From the NCBI GenBank assembly GCA_052174535.1, contig JBQMRQ010000039.1:1-64000 (forward strand): a DNA stretch of 64,000 nucleotides, in the 5' to 3' direction. Each line of letters starts with the position of its first letter. Within the stretch, counting starts at the first letter, position 1. The translations under genes and the position numbers were made by a program. The notes under the pieces were generated by a model, which was given only the letters and a program-made list of their open reading frames with translations, had not been told where the DNA came from and did not search any database. The DNA comes from Arsenophonus sp052174535. GTDB lineage: Bacteria; Pseudomonadota; Gammaproteobacteria; Enterobacterales; Enterobacteriaceae. Below, piece by piece: positions 54,138 through 64,000 of this stretch.

Positions 54138-54971
54138 TTAATGTTTTTCTGATGCCATCGATAAATAAATGATGGTTAGAACCATAAAAATAAAGGCTTG
54201 CAACGTAATAATCAGTATATGGAAAATCGCCCAGGGTAGATTAAGTATCCATTGAGACCACCAAGGTAACAAAGCCGCAATAAGAATGAAGATTAATTCA
54301 CCTGCATACATATTACCAAATAATCGTAAACTTAGAGATACTGGTTTAGACAATAGATTGATACTTTCTAGAATCAAATTGATAGGAATAAAAATAGGAT
54401 GATTGAATGGTTGTAAAGTTAATTCTTTTGTAAATCCACTTAATCCTTTTATTTTAACACTATAAAATATAATTAAGATAAATACACCAATTGCCATTGA
54501 TACAGTAATGCTTACATCTGCGGTTGGAACAATACGCAATGCAGGCAAACCCAGGTAATGCTCTCCTATATAGGGAAGCAAATCGATTGGTAATAAATCC
54601 ATAGTATTCATTAACAACACCCAAATAAATACGGTCAAAGCTAAAGGTGCAATAACTTTGCTTTTACCATGATACATATCACAAACGGTATTATCGACAA
54701 AACCTATGATCATTTCTATTGCAGTTTGTAACTTACCAGGTAAGCCGCTAGTTATATTAACGGCAATTTTTCTAAAGATCCATAAAAAAATAATTCCAAG
54801 AAGAATCGAAAAAAAAAGCGAGTCAATATTTAACGTCCAAAACGTTGTATTATTATCATCATGAGGATCAACTAATTTAAAGGTACGCAGGTCTAATTGG
54901 AAATTATTTAAATGGTGTCCTATGTAACTTTCTGTAGTCATCACTTCTCCTGATGAAAACATTGTTGACAT
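54138..54971 (-). CDS. atpB: ATP synthase Fo a subunit (only intact copy)
   Basis: 277 aa (E. coli 271). Provides the proton half-channels next to the c-ring. Several membrane helices; the essential Arg is in SLSLRLFGNMYAGEL at residue 216, matching E. coli Arg210. QPFNHPIFIPINLILE and HILIITLQAFIFMVLTIIYLSMASE are conserved. Three Met codons are possible starts (1, 4 and 11). Met4 matches the family N terminus MSASGE..., Met1 has AAGG at a usable distance, and Met11 has the strongest AGGAG. The homologue in copy 1 (40720-41535) is dead. First intact gene of copy 2. Confidence 0.96.
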   Translation of the reverse strand: MSTMFSSGEVMTTESYIGHHLNNFQLDLRTFKLVDPHDDNNTTFWTLNIDSLFFSILLGIIFLWIFRKIAVNITSGLPGKLQTAIEMIIGFVDNTVCDMYHGKSKVIAPLALTVFIWVLLMNTMDLLPIDLLPYIGEHYLGLPALRIVPTADVSITVSMAIGVFILIIFYSVKIKGLSGFTKELTLQPFNHPIFIPINLILESINLLSKPVSLSLRLFGNMYAGELIFILIAALLPWWSQWILNLPWAIFHILIITLQAFIFMVLTIIYLSMASEKH

Positions 54972-54984
54972 GATATTTTACCTT

Positions 54985-55535
54985 TTATTGTTTTAATAGG
55001 GTTACTATTTAATTAGTATTGGTATAATGATATAAATAAGCAATATAGCTAAATAGCCTACTTTATCGTAATAAATATTGTTATAAATATATATAAATTA
55101 ATTACTAATATAGTTATTGTTATAGTAACTTTTACTACTTTATCAAAGCTAAAGTTATGTCATGTCATATGAGTATGAGTATTTTACTAATTTTTTATAA
55201 TGTATTAACTATATTAACTGTATAAATAATATATTAGGTAATCAATATGCAAAAATTTACCCACAAAAGCAGATAATCCCACAATTCTAAATTATTCATA
55301 TAAAAACTATAGCGAGAACTAGAAGGCACATTAACTTAAGTAACAATAGTTTTAAAGAAATTTTATTCTTACAGAAGAGTATAAAATAGACATGACTCTT
55401 ATGGTTTTTCAGTGTTTTAAACTTTAAATTGCTGCGTATAATATAAACTGTCTTTTCTCAAAAGAATCAAGAGAAAATATACAAATTATACCATCCATTA
55501 AAATGAATTCAATCTATAAATAACGAAAATATGAA
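54985..55535 (-). pseudogene. atpI: Probable atpI remnant and operon leader (copy 2)
   Basis: Upstream of atpB in the place of atpI and similar to 41536-42099. The minus strand near 55040-55150 reads, in shifting frames, 'KVTITITILVINLYIFITIFI' and 'LAILLI.I', resembling the hydrophobic C-terminal half of AtpI. No frame is open. The operon promoter should be near 55500, just before the IS91-like element, but I cannot pinpoint it. Confidence 0.5.
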
Positions 55536-57505
55536 CATAGCACATTACGCTTTTTTTGAAAATATTTATGAACTAAATGCCTATTTTAGGCTATGCAATA
55601 TGTTAATTTCTTCAAGAATTAATATAAAATGGCTCGGAATAAAGTCTTACCAAAAATATTAAAGTAGCAAATCGGGAAGTAACTTATAACTTCCTGAATA
55701 ACCGCATATTTATCTAAAGCATTTTATCATCTCCTTTTTGCCAAAAAAGGAAAAAATTATAATAAGTTTTTAAAATTTTTATGATACTCAAAAAGAGGCC
55801 AATTACATATAGTAATGCGTCTAACTTGGCATCAATTTTTTATCACGTAGTATTTTAGTCTATAGTAACAACTTATCAAAAGTTTTAAGTAATACCTTTA
55901 GGCCAAGCTGATTACGCTAGATATAATTGCATTTAGGAATAATGACTAAAAGTATATTTTCCGATGAACTCATTACTTTTACGTATTAAAGAACTGAGGA
56001 TTATTTTTATTTTTTTTGCTTTATGGTACAAACGCAGGGATAACTAGGATAACAGACTCGATAAATGTGAACAGGATGACCCAATTTATGCCTCACTAGC
56101 GAAATAAACCATAAGGATAATTTATTCTAATATAAAATCCCTTTGCCCCTCTAAATTGATTTTTATTATTGATGATAGCTCAAATAAATTTCTTAAAATA
56201 TACGTTGAAAGCGTTAGTTTTTGGGCGCGTCTATCTATTGAGTTAATGATTATCTGTGCTACTTGTTCTATTGATGTGTGTCCGGGGGACCCCCCATACT
56301 GATGTGCCTATCCTTAAGTTACCAAAACCGTTTTTCTCCAAAAGTTGTAAGTCAGAAGTCTGAAGTTTATATTGCTTCAAAAGCTACCTACCCTATTACT
56401 ATTAATAGGGCAGGTTCATATTTTTCCTGACTGCAACTGGTAACTATATTATTTTACCATACCCATCTTCTTTGGCCTTTTTTAACAGTAATTAGCTACA
56501 ACTCAACCCTCTATTTTTAAGCCGACACTCATATTTATTCCGTAATGAGCACGCAAAATAGGATATCGAAATTGATATCTTCTCTGCCTTACAAACTTAT
56601 GGTTGATAAATTAATTAATATCTGCATATTTATATCTCTATCACTCCTGATAGTTATATATTAAATTCTTAATATGGCAATCTGTTATTCTTCAAAAAGA
56701 GTGGTTAAAGAAATCTGGTGATGTGTCTGTTATCCGATTGATAGATCACAGTGATAACCTGATAAATCCCTTATATTCCCTGGTCTTTGGAATATCTTCG
56801 CCAGAAAACAGTGACAGTGTTATATTGGAAGTCACAGTACGGGGGACCCCCATTACTAGAAAGTGCACTTTGCTAAAAAGATAAAATAAGTCTAGTTTAG
56901 CATAAAATATCTCTAGCGCTAACTTAAACGCCTCGGTATCCAGTTCAAAACTGCGTATTAGTGAGTGAGGGTTGCGGATTATTTGCTAGACTACCGGACT
57001 ACAGTAATGGTAGTAGACTCCAGTGACACAGAAAGAGATGATCTGGCGTTATATTAGATATATTCGCCTAAGCATTTTAAAATGGTTCGTTATTATGCTT
57101 CTTTCAAGACGTATAATGAAGCACATTATTACTGAAATTGTATAAGGTGTTGAAGATGACAGTTAAAAAACCTGGTTTTTGCTGTTCTGATTAAAGAATT
57201 TCTGCCGTACAAATCCATATAAATATGTTCTGTATGACAAGATGCTACTTTTATCGATGCTCAGCTTGGCAAACAGAAAATAGAGTTATTATCAAAAAAA
57301 TGGATAAAATGAAATAAGTAGGATTATAAAAGTTAAACCTAGGGTTAATGTCTGTAAAATTAGTAGATTAGGTCAAAAATACACACTTTAATAAAAGTTT
57401 AATTTACAATAAATCCAAGCCAAGTAAAACTGATTTTATATGTTATTAGCAATAACCAATGGCCTTTACTCTTCAGTTAAAGAGCGATTCAATTTTCTAA
57501 TCATA
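55536..57505 (+). mobile_element. Dead IS91-like element, copy D (most complete)
   Basis: Full-length forward copy. 'DCNW.LYYFTIPIFFG' type text lies near 56430-56480. 'YPIDRSQ.*PDKSLIFPGLWNIF' lies near 56730-56810. 'HFKMVRYYAS' lies near 57075-57105. 'RTNPYKYVLYDKMLLLSMLSLANRK' near 57205-57270 stands for 'TDPYKCILCGGRLLF'. The end CGATTCAATTTTCTAATCAT matches copy A at 2047-2066. Two identical GC-rich dyads (56284-56295 and 56841-56851) are peculiar to this copy. Lies immediately upstream of the copy-2 atp operon. Confidence 0.78.
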
Positions 57506-57544
57506 AATAAAACAATATTACACAATGAAATCTACTTAGCCCAT

Positions 57545-58440
57545 ATCTTTTTAATTGGATAATATAGCTGTTCACATTTTAAATGTGAAATTTCTTATCA
57601 ATAATTCTCTGATTATTTATCCATATTAGGATATGGTGACTAATTTATACTCGCTAATAAAAGTTTAGTATCATTAGATTTATCCGAACAAAGTATGAAC
57701 TCTTTATCAATGATCAGGTTAAAAAAATATCTAACACACTATGAATTAAATTCATCAAGAATCTTATTGCTCGCGTAACTTTGTTAATTTCGAGCGATTA
57801 AAACCACAATTTATTCTTTCCTTTTACTCCTCCTATCTTGCCTTTTCTAGCCTCTCTATGTTGGATATATAACGTTTTACTTTAAAAAATTTATGGAAAA
57901 ATATTTCATTCATTTCAATAATACCACTTAGCGCACTTAAGTTGACTGTTTCTGCTGAGGTAGGAAGCAGAAACGCTATCTAAGTACTGTTTTAAATCAA
58001 TGTTTATTTGTTTTGGTTGACTCCCGTAAAGTTAAGCTATCTAAATATATCGAGGATAAATAAACCTTTATCTTTTTAATCTAGTTTCACCAGAAGACTT
58101 CCAGTATGATTGTTAAATGTTTTTATAATCAAGGATTGTATAACGATATCGCTTATAATCCTAATGGGTAAGTTTTCTCCCTTTATCGGATAACATGTTC
58201 ACTGTAACAATATAGTTAAGATAAAGTAGAATGAGTTGCTTACAATGATGGAATGAGATTATCCGATAGATTGTCGCGCTCAACCAACCAATGATATGCA
58301 TCTTTATATTGACAAAAATAAAGAAAGAATCTATTTAAATCTGTATGATTATTTGCTTTCATGGTAAATGTGGTGTAGCAAAAATCTTTCATAAAGTATA
58401 AAGGGGTTTCTACTAAAAGACTTTGCAACATAACCTTAAA
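57545..58440 (-). mobile_element. Dead IS1595/ISXO2-like element, copy 5
   Basis: Reverse copy, similar to 30560-31560: CTAATAAAAGTTTAGTA, CTTTATCAATGATCAGGTTA, AATTAAATTCATCAAGAATC, CCTTTTACTCCTCCTATCTTG, ACTTAAGTTGACTGTTTCTG. The order corresponds to the 3'-to-5' order of the forward copies. A 63-codon frame at 58240-58431 overlaps its 5' end and is not a recognisable protein. Confidence 0.65.
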
Positions 58441-59471
58441 GGATTTGTATGGATAATTACTGGGTGATATTTATATGCTTCATATAAAAACTATGATAAA
58501 GGTATATTTTTTCATTTCACAGAAAAGCTAAAAAACGTGAAACAGTGCGAAAGTAAGCCAATAATATAGATAAAACTATTGAACACTATTGCGTAAATGA
58601 ACACCTACAAAGACTAACTGGTTACCGCAACATGACTTTGTGATACTCATGGGATACTTGAACAGGAAAAAGTTTATAAAATATAAATAAAATATTCTAA
58701 AAGCAGGCTACAAATTTCAATGACATATTAACGTCAGATAATTTGCTATTGGAGCGCGTTGGATAGTCTTTATCATAAATACAAAGATTTTGATGTGCGT
58801 AGCGACACTACTTCTATTTTAAATTATCACAGTTTATCTTAACGCTTACAAGTAAGAAGTTATAAACAATGGCTGTATGATTGAGTAGACTACAGATATT
58901 ACAAATAAAGTTAGTAAAATACTGAAAAATATAGGAAACCTATATAATCAGGTTGCCAATACAAAGACAATAAGGAATTTCAGGATTTAGCGAATACAAT
59001 CAAGGAAAAGAATATTTATATAAAATTCATTAAGTAATCCATAAAAAATGAATATTAAACTACGGAACAACGTAAAAAAGCTTTTTCTCAGTAACAATAT
59101 GATCCCAACTACTAAAACTTTAAGATATAGATATCATGAAATAGTAGATACAATCTAATATACCTTATTTTTATCAATTAAAATAAGAGGATATGATGAA
59201 GAAACGAAATTTATGATGTAGTATTCCTTAAAGAGGATATTAAACAGGAAAAAGAAAAATAGTGAATGCAAGAAAAGTGAGGGTGATATAGATAATTGCC
59301 GAAATGTACAGAAAGATATTTTTCTCTATAATAAGTCTGATGCACTTTTATCTAATTTTATGATTTGCTAAATGAAATTCTAGATAAATAATAAAATATT
59401 TCATTATTAAGATTCTCTAAAAATAGAGAACAATATATGTGGTTTAAATAATATCTAATTCAAAAATAGAT
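58441..59471. other. Gap: 1.03 kb decayed DNA, unrecognised
   Basis: Slightly richer in protein-like text than most gaps. The plus strand near 58760-58830 reads 'LDSLYHKYKDFDVRSDTTSILNYHSL', with more charged, Lys- and Glu-rich text to 59300. It could be one decayed soluble or coiled-coil protein, but I recognise no family and find no second copy in the window. Confidence 0.35.
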
Positions 59472-60111
59472 GAGTTATACTTATTTTTGATGTATGTGGT
59501 TTGGAGATGCTGCTGTATTCTGATGATTAATTTCTGGATGATTTCAATAATAGAGATATGAAATAGCATAAAAAGTTTATCCTATAGATATCTATAAAAT
59601 CAGATATTACCTATAATCTCTTATATTAATTCATCGTAATGATGCCAAGTAGCTGATAGGTGCTGCTGGTTGAAAGGCGAAGTTTGAAGTCATACTAAAA
59701 GATAGAATAATAAACGCCACATTTGCTGGCTGTCGTGTCTCCAATGCCCATTATCTGTAACGATTTTCGTTACAGAAAATTATATAGGCTGCTATGAGCG
59801 ATTTTGAGATAAAAGTCCTAAAGTTAAAAAGAGTATTTACAGCAGCAACAGAATATCTTTAACAGTTTGTTTCACTGCCTTATCTGAAGTGTACAAAAGC
59901 AGAAAATAGCTGTCACAATGTCTTATTGGATAAGAATGGATAACACCGATGATTTTCAAGAAGTCTTGGAATTATTTTTAGATGAAAAGTACATGCTCTC
60001 TAAGCACCCATCAAGAAACTGATGCAGCAATGGGATTAAAAAACATTGATAATGCTGCCAGTCTTATTTAAGCGATACATGCTACGTTTATTTCTTGGAC
60101 TATGGTATATA
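59472..60111 (+). mobile_element. IS256-family element, copy 6, left part
   Basis: Starts with GAGTTATACTTATTTTTGATG (left inverted repeat) and follows the forward copies through the 'RNGY' region to ATTTCTTGGACTATGG. There a reverse IS256 is inserted. The right part resumes at 61505. Confidence 0.85.
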
Positions 60112-61504
60112 ATAATTATTAATAAACCTAGTAAAGCAGGTAGGTTACATTCTCACTCTAATGTTTTCTAAAATAGTTTTTCATCCTTGAATTGGACGCC
60201 GTTTACCACCCAAAGTTAGAGTAGGTTAAATCCACTTTAGCTAGTTCTAGATATTTTAAGCAGACGAGAGTAACTTAAGTACCATTGAAATGGTTACTTT
60301 TCAAAACTACAATACTTCATGAATTAACTTCATGACCTCAGTATCGCGCAAAAGTCGATTCAATTAAGTTTGTCATTCTTATTAATCTTCAGTACATTGA
60401 AGAAAATTCGTAGAATACCAGCCGTTCTTCTCGCTCTTTTTTAGCTTCTTCATTACTAGCAGGATACATCCGAAAACCTTGCTAACAAAACATCGAAGGC
60501 TTTGTTAGAGGCGTGGCTCTCTGCTACCAAAGGCTTCAGTAGTTCATTTTTAACTTTCGGTACTGCATGCCTTTGGAGAGTAAATCTAGCACATCAGCTA
60601 TTTTATCTGCTAAATAACATTTATGCTGCATGCCCGAGAATATCTTTGCCATTATATTCTAAAAATTAAAGGACATCCTCCCATAGCAAGCTTGGAGGAT
60701 ACGATTAAGGTATATGCTCATATTGCATTTAGAAGTTAAACCCAATGTGTTTCTGGTTTTTGATAATCAATTTGGACTACAGTTAGCTCCTTACGTCCAC
60801 AATGTGCAGTGATGTCAATAATGAGCAGTAGATAAAGGTGATTAGCTTGCCTGAGGGGGACGGTTATACCAATCTTTCCTAGAAAGAAATGTTAGGTGTA
60901 TCGCGTAAATTACGCAGACACTATTACTTATACGCTTCAAGCGATTCCTGTTTCAGTATGCTGATCGTAGTAAGCAGAGAGATTATGTGCTTTTTACCAA
61001 GAGTTGTGACTAGAGCTTTATGAAATTATTGGTAGAGATACCTCACAGGTACACAGTTATGGTAGGAACTCTTCGTTACTTTTACATGCTTTAGATAAGG
61101 TAGCAAGGAGCTATTAAAAGATGTTCTATTTCCATTCCGATCCCCTTTTAACCTTAGGACTTTCATCTCAACATCGCTAATACCCGTCTGCATGATTTGT
61201 TGTGCCAAATAACCATTACGGACGACGGCATAAAATCCTCATTGATAAAACAGTGTTGAACATGTTGTTAGAGGCCTGATAGCTTTCTGAGCTCTGGCCT
61301 TAATAATGATGCTATCAGTAGCCTACTACCAATATTAGGGATGAATTCATGCAATGAGATCAGGGTAATATCTGATTTCGCAAATATCTGTAGAGTAGGC
61401 TTTTAATGGCATATAATCTCTTTGTTTTTGATATCATATAGCAAATCAATCAAAAAATACGCCATTTTCTCTGAAATTCCATATACTAGAATGAGTATAA
61501 CTTC
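60112..61504 (-). mobile_element. Dead IS256-family element, copy 7, nested in copy 6
   Basis: Full-length reverse copy. Left end AATTATTAATAAACCTAGT, right end ACTAGAATGAGTATAACTTC. The minus-strand frame 61026-61208 reads 'MQTGISDVEMKVLRLKGDRNGNRTSFNSSLLPYLKHVKV', the counterpart of 'VQT.IGDVEIKVPR.RDRSG...FNSSLLPPYLKRAKS'. The duplicated target could be the similar TATATAA / CTATACT at the two edges. Dead. Confidence 0.88.
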
Positions 61505-62242
61505 TATACTAATCCCTATTAGGCAAGCTAATCACCTTTTATCTGATGCTTATTATTAATATCACTTCGCATGTACGTAAGGAACTAACTGTAGTCCAAA
61601 TTGATTATCAAGAGCCAGAAAAGCAAACTGAGTCTAACTTATTAATGATCTATAAGACATGAAGCTTAACTGCATCTCAAAGGATTACTACGAGAGATAT
61701 TACCTTTAATTTTGGAATGCAATGGTAAAGATATTCTATGGCGTTCAGCATAAATGCTGTTGAGTACACAAAATAGCTAATATGTTGACTTCACTCCCCA
61801 AAGGTATGGCAACCCAAAAGTTAAGGATGAGCTGATGGGATTTGGCTAGTAAAGAATCGTGATGCCGATAATAAAGCTCTTAATATTTTGTCAGTAAGAT
61901 TTTCAGGGTATTCTGTAGAAATGAAAAAGCTAGAGAAAGATCGACAAGAACATTGGTATTCTATGGAATCCCATCAGCACACTTTTGGCCAATTAAATTA
62001 AATTTTCGATAGTTAAGGATACAAAGAAGACGCATGAAGAGGTGTATTTTGAGGAAATAACTCTTTTAATGGTATCTAATCTGCTTCCGTCTAATCAAAA
62101 AATCTGGAATCAAATAAGTAAGAGATTTTACTTACTGATCCTGATGCTAAATAACGCCTAATTTAAGAATGCATAACTGATTTACGAAGCATGAGAGTGA
62201 AACGTAGCTTAATCGACATATACCCAGATTTACTAATAACTC
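61505..62242 (+). mobile_element. IS256-family element, copy 6, right part
   Basis: Resumes copy 6 with CCCTATTAGGCAAGCTAATC and runs to the right inverted repeat TTTACTAATAACTC at 62242. The catalytic middle and C-terminal regions match the other forward copies (for example 'TFGQLN.' near 61985 for 'HW.HIRTTNPIES'). Confidence 0.85.
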
Positions 62243-62799
62243 TACAAAACTTACTTTATTTTACTCTAGTACATTTATTTTTTGTTAGTTAATTGAAATA
62301 ATACAAAAAAGTTTCAGAATTAATTACAGACTGCTTTAAAACTGGATATAATAATAAGTCTGATCACTAATTTAAAAATTTTCTAATTTTGATAAATAAT
62401 TTTAATTTTAAATTATTGATTTTTGAAAGTGCAAAAAGACCCTGTCTAAAATTGATTAAATTAATTTATAGATAGTAGATAGGCTTATTAATTCCTATAT
62501 CTTTTAGGTTAGTTATTTGATTGTTTTCTTGAAACTTTTACCCGTTTAAAACGGTATGTTTGCAGTAGCAATTTTAAATAGTTTGTCTGTTTTTTTAGAT
62601 TGCATCGTTCTCTGAATGTTTTTGTTTAATATGAAAGATACTAAACTCAACTACTTGTACATCATTTATAGCCTTTACTTATTTTCTTACAGTTTTGATA
62701 AATGGTATTGAGTGCTTTCTTAAAGTTTTTTTGGTTTAATCTATTTTTCACCGATTTTATTGATAAGTTCTATTTTGTTAATATAGTGCTTAAGCAAAT
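62243..62799. other. Gap: nothing recognised
   Basis: About 560 bases of AT-rich DNA between an IS256 and an IS1595-like remnant. A short dyad CCCGTTTAAAACGG lies near 62550. No gene remnant found. Confidence 0.5.
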
Positions 62800-63835
62800 G
62801 GGGCTCTACATTACTAAAGGTATTAATGGTAGAAATCCCTTATACTGTATAAAGGATTTTTGTTACAACGGTTAACATGAAAAAGCAACCAATCATATAG
62901 ATCAAAAAACTCTTCCCTCACTCTATGCTAAAATAGAGCTGAGTTTCATTAGTTGGTTCAGCTATAATTTATCAGATGATGTTGATTAATATATTGAAGC
63001 AACTAATATTACTTTATCCTATCAATATTATCATATTGAACATCTTATCCGATAAATATATTCAGTAGATGATTACAGTGATATTGTTGTAGGATTCCTG
63101 ATCCTAGCAAACATTTAACATCTTATTTGAACTTCTCTAGTAAAATTAGATCACAAGAATAAAAAATGATTTAGTTATCTGTGATGTATATTGAATAATT
63201 TAATTTTACTGGAGGTCAGGAAAACAAATATACATCAGTTGAAACAGTGTTTAGATTTCGTCATTGCTCTTTGCTTCATAGGAGATGGTTAATATAAGTG
63301 CACTAATTGTAATTATTGAAATTGACGAAATATTTTTCTATAAATCATTTAAAGGAAAGAATTCCATTCTATAATAGAAAACGTAGAAAACGTGCAAGAG
63401 GAGGAAACAAAAAGAAAGAAGGAATCGCAATTTTAATCATTAAAGATATTAACATGGTTATTATATGAGCGATAAGATTCTTGAAAAGTTTAATGCAGAG
63501 TGTGTTCGCCGTTTTTCTTGAACTAAATTATTAATAAATAGTAAATCCTTTTATCAGATGAATCTAAATGGTACAAAACTTTTATCAACTAATATAAAAT
63601 TAGTCACTATTGTTTAATAAGATTAAATAATTAGAAAATAGTTATTGGTAAGAAATTCTATCTATATTAAAATATAGACAGTTATATCAGATGATTACAA
63701 AAATAGCTGAATAACTTCCATAGTAGAAGTTGTTTATTTATTGAATTATTTGATCTAGATAAAGATTATGTAAACCACACAACAATTGAAATACAGGTAT
63801 ATCTATAAATTCTTCTATGAAGAAGTCAATAATTT
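62800..63835 (+). mobile_element. Dead IS1595/ISXO2-like element, copy 3
   Basis: Forward copy aligned with 34255-35288: TTATACTGTATAAAGGATTT, ATGAAAAAGCAACCAATCAT, ATTAGTTGGTTCAGC, AAAGAATTCCATTCTATAAT, AGAGGAGGAAACAAAAAGAA, GCGATAAGATTCTTGAAAAG. Includes the decayed 'RKRARGGNKKKEGI..LI' block near 63390-63440. No open frame. Confidence 0.72.
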
Positions 63836-64000
63836 TTTCAAGATACCCAATCATCAACATCATCTCATTTTCGCTATTTAGAAACGATAAGTTCGGATAT
63901 ACCTATAATGCTTACTAAAGTAGACATAACTTCTTAACTTGTCTGAAGAGCAGTTTTGGATTAAGTGTTCTGGCTCCCTGACGATGGAACTTCATTATCA
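63836..64000. mobile_element. Possible R4 fragment, copy 3
   Basis: Resembles 50925-51070: ATCAACAT.ATCTC, AAACGATAAGTTCGGAT against AAAAGATAAGTTCGGAT, and ATGCTTA. It directly follows the IS1595-like element and is cut by the window end. Similarity is short, so the call is tentative. Confidence 0.4.

Noticed and set aside
55500..57600. Replication origin (oriC lies near rsmG-atpI in many enterobacteria)
   Set aside because: The space upstream of atpI is occupied by an IS91-like element and no mnmG/rsmG remnant or cluster of DnaA boxes was seen.

Overview
The window looks like part of the chromosome of a host-restricted gammaproteobacterial endosymbiont of the Enterobacterales (Sodalis- or Arsenophonus-like in character; I cannot name the genus). 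The intact proteins match the enterobacterial family in sequence and length (H-NS, GltX, AckA-Pta, Alx/TerC, GlmU, F1Fo-ATPase). Gene order is locally enterobacterial: tRNA-Val / gltX / tRNA-Ala, yfbU / ackA-pta, and glmS-glmU-atpCDGAHFEBI. Only 14 protein genes (about 14 kb, roughly a fifth of the window) and two tRNAs look functional. Everything else is AT-rich, stop-riddled DNA, most of which can be read as dead insertion sequences and pseudogenes.

Layout. 0-2.6 kb: a dead IS91-like element inside a dead IS256-family element. 2.8-3.7 kb: alx. 3.8-5.5 kb: IS481-like scrap and an IS256. 6.2-6.6 kb: hns. 7.3-13.1 kb: IS256, ybaP pseudogene, an unclassified repeat (R4), IS1595-like, IS256. 14.9-17.1 kb: tRNA-Val, tRNA-Val remnant, gltX, tRNA-Ala. 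18.1-20.5 kb: four stacked IS remnants. 20.5-24.0 kb: ackA-pta, with a divergent yfbU pseudogene at 25 kb. 26.4-35.3 kb: IS remnants and unrecognised decayed DNA. 35.3-57.2 kb: a tandem duplication of the ATP synthase operon. 57.5-64 kb: more IS remnants, one IS256 nested in another.

The outstanding feature is the atp region. Two same-orientation copies of the operon are present, and they have decayed in a complementary way. Copy 1 keeps atpD, atpH and atpF intact, while its atpC, atpG, atpA, atpE and atpB are pseudogenes. Copy 2 keeps atpC, atpG, atpA, atpE and atpB, while its atpD (catalytic P-loop deleted), atpH and atpF are pseudogenes. Each of the eight subunits therefore survives exactly once, and the enzyme can only be built from both operons together. 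The junction of the duplication is visible at about 43.8 kb, where a truncated IS91-like element abuts a glmS remnant. That glmS is itself split by an IS256. Copy 2 is also interrupted between atpA and atpG by a 1.0-kb element that copy 1 lacks.

The mobile DNA consists of at least ten IS256-family copies (about 1.4 kb, near-complete inverted repeats), five IS91-like copies, six IS1595/ISXO2-like copies, two IS481-like scraps and two or three copies of R4. By my rough boundaries they cover about 40-45% of the window. None keeps an open transposase. The insertion burst is therefore old, and the genome has been decaying without purging the DNA.

The surviving genes fit a reduced symbiont metabolism: acetyl-CoA to acetate with substrate-level ATP (Pta-AckA), oxidative ATP synthesis, UDP-GlcNAc formation (GlmU), tRNA charging, and one nucleoid silencer (H-NS). 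All identifications come from reading translations and aligning copies by eye; no database search was run.
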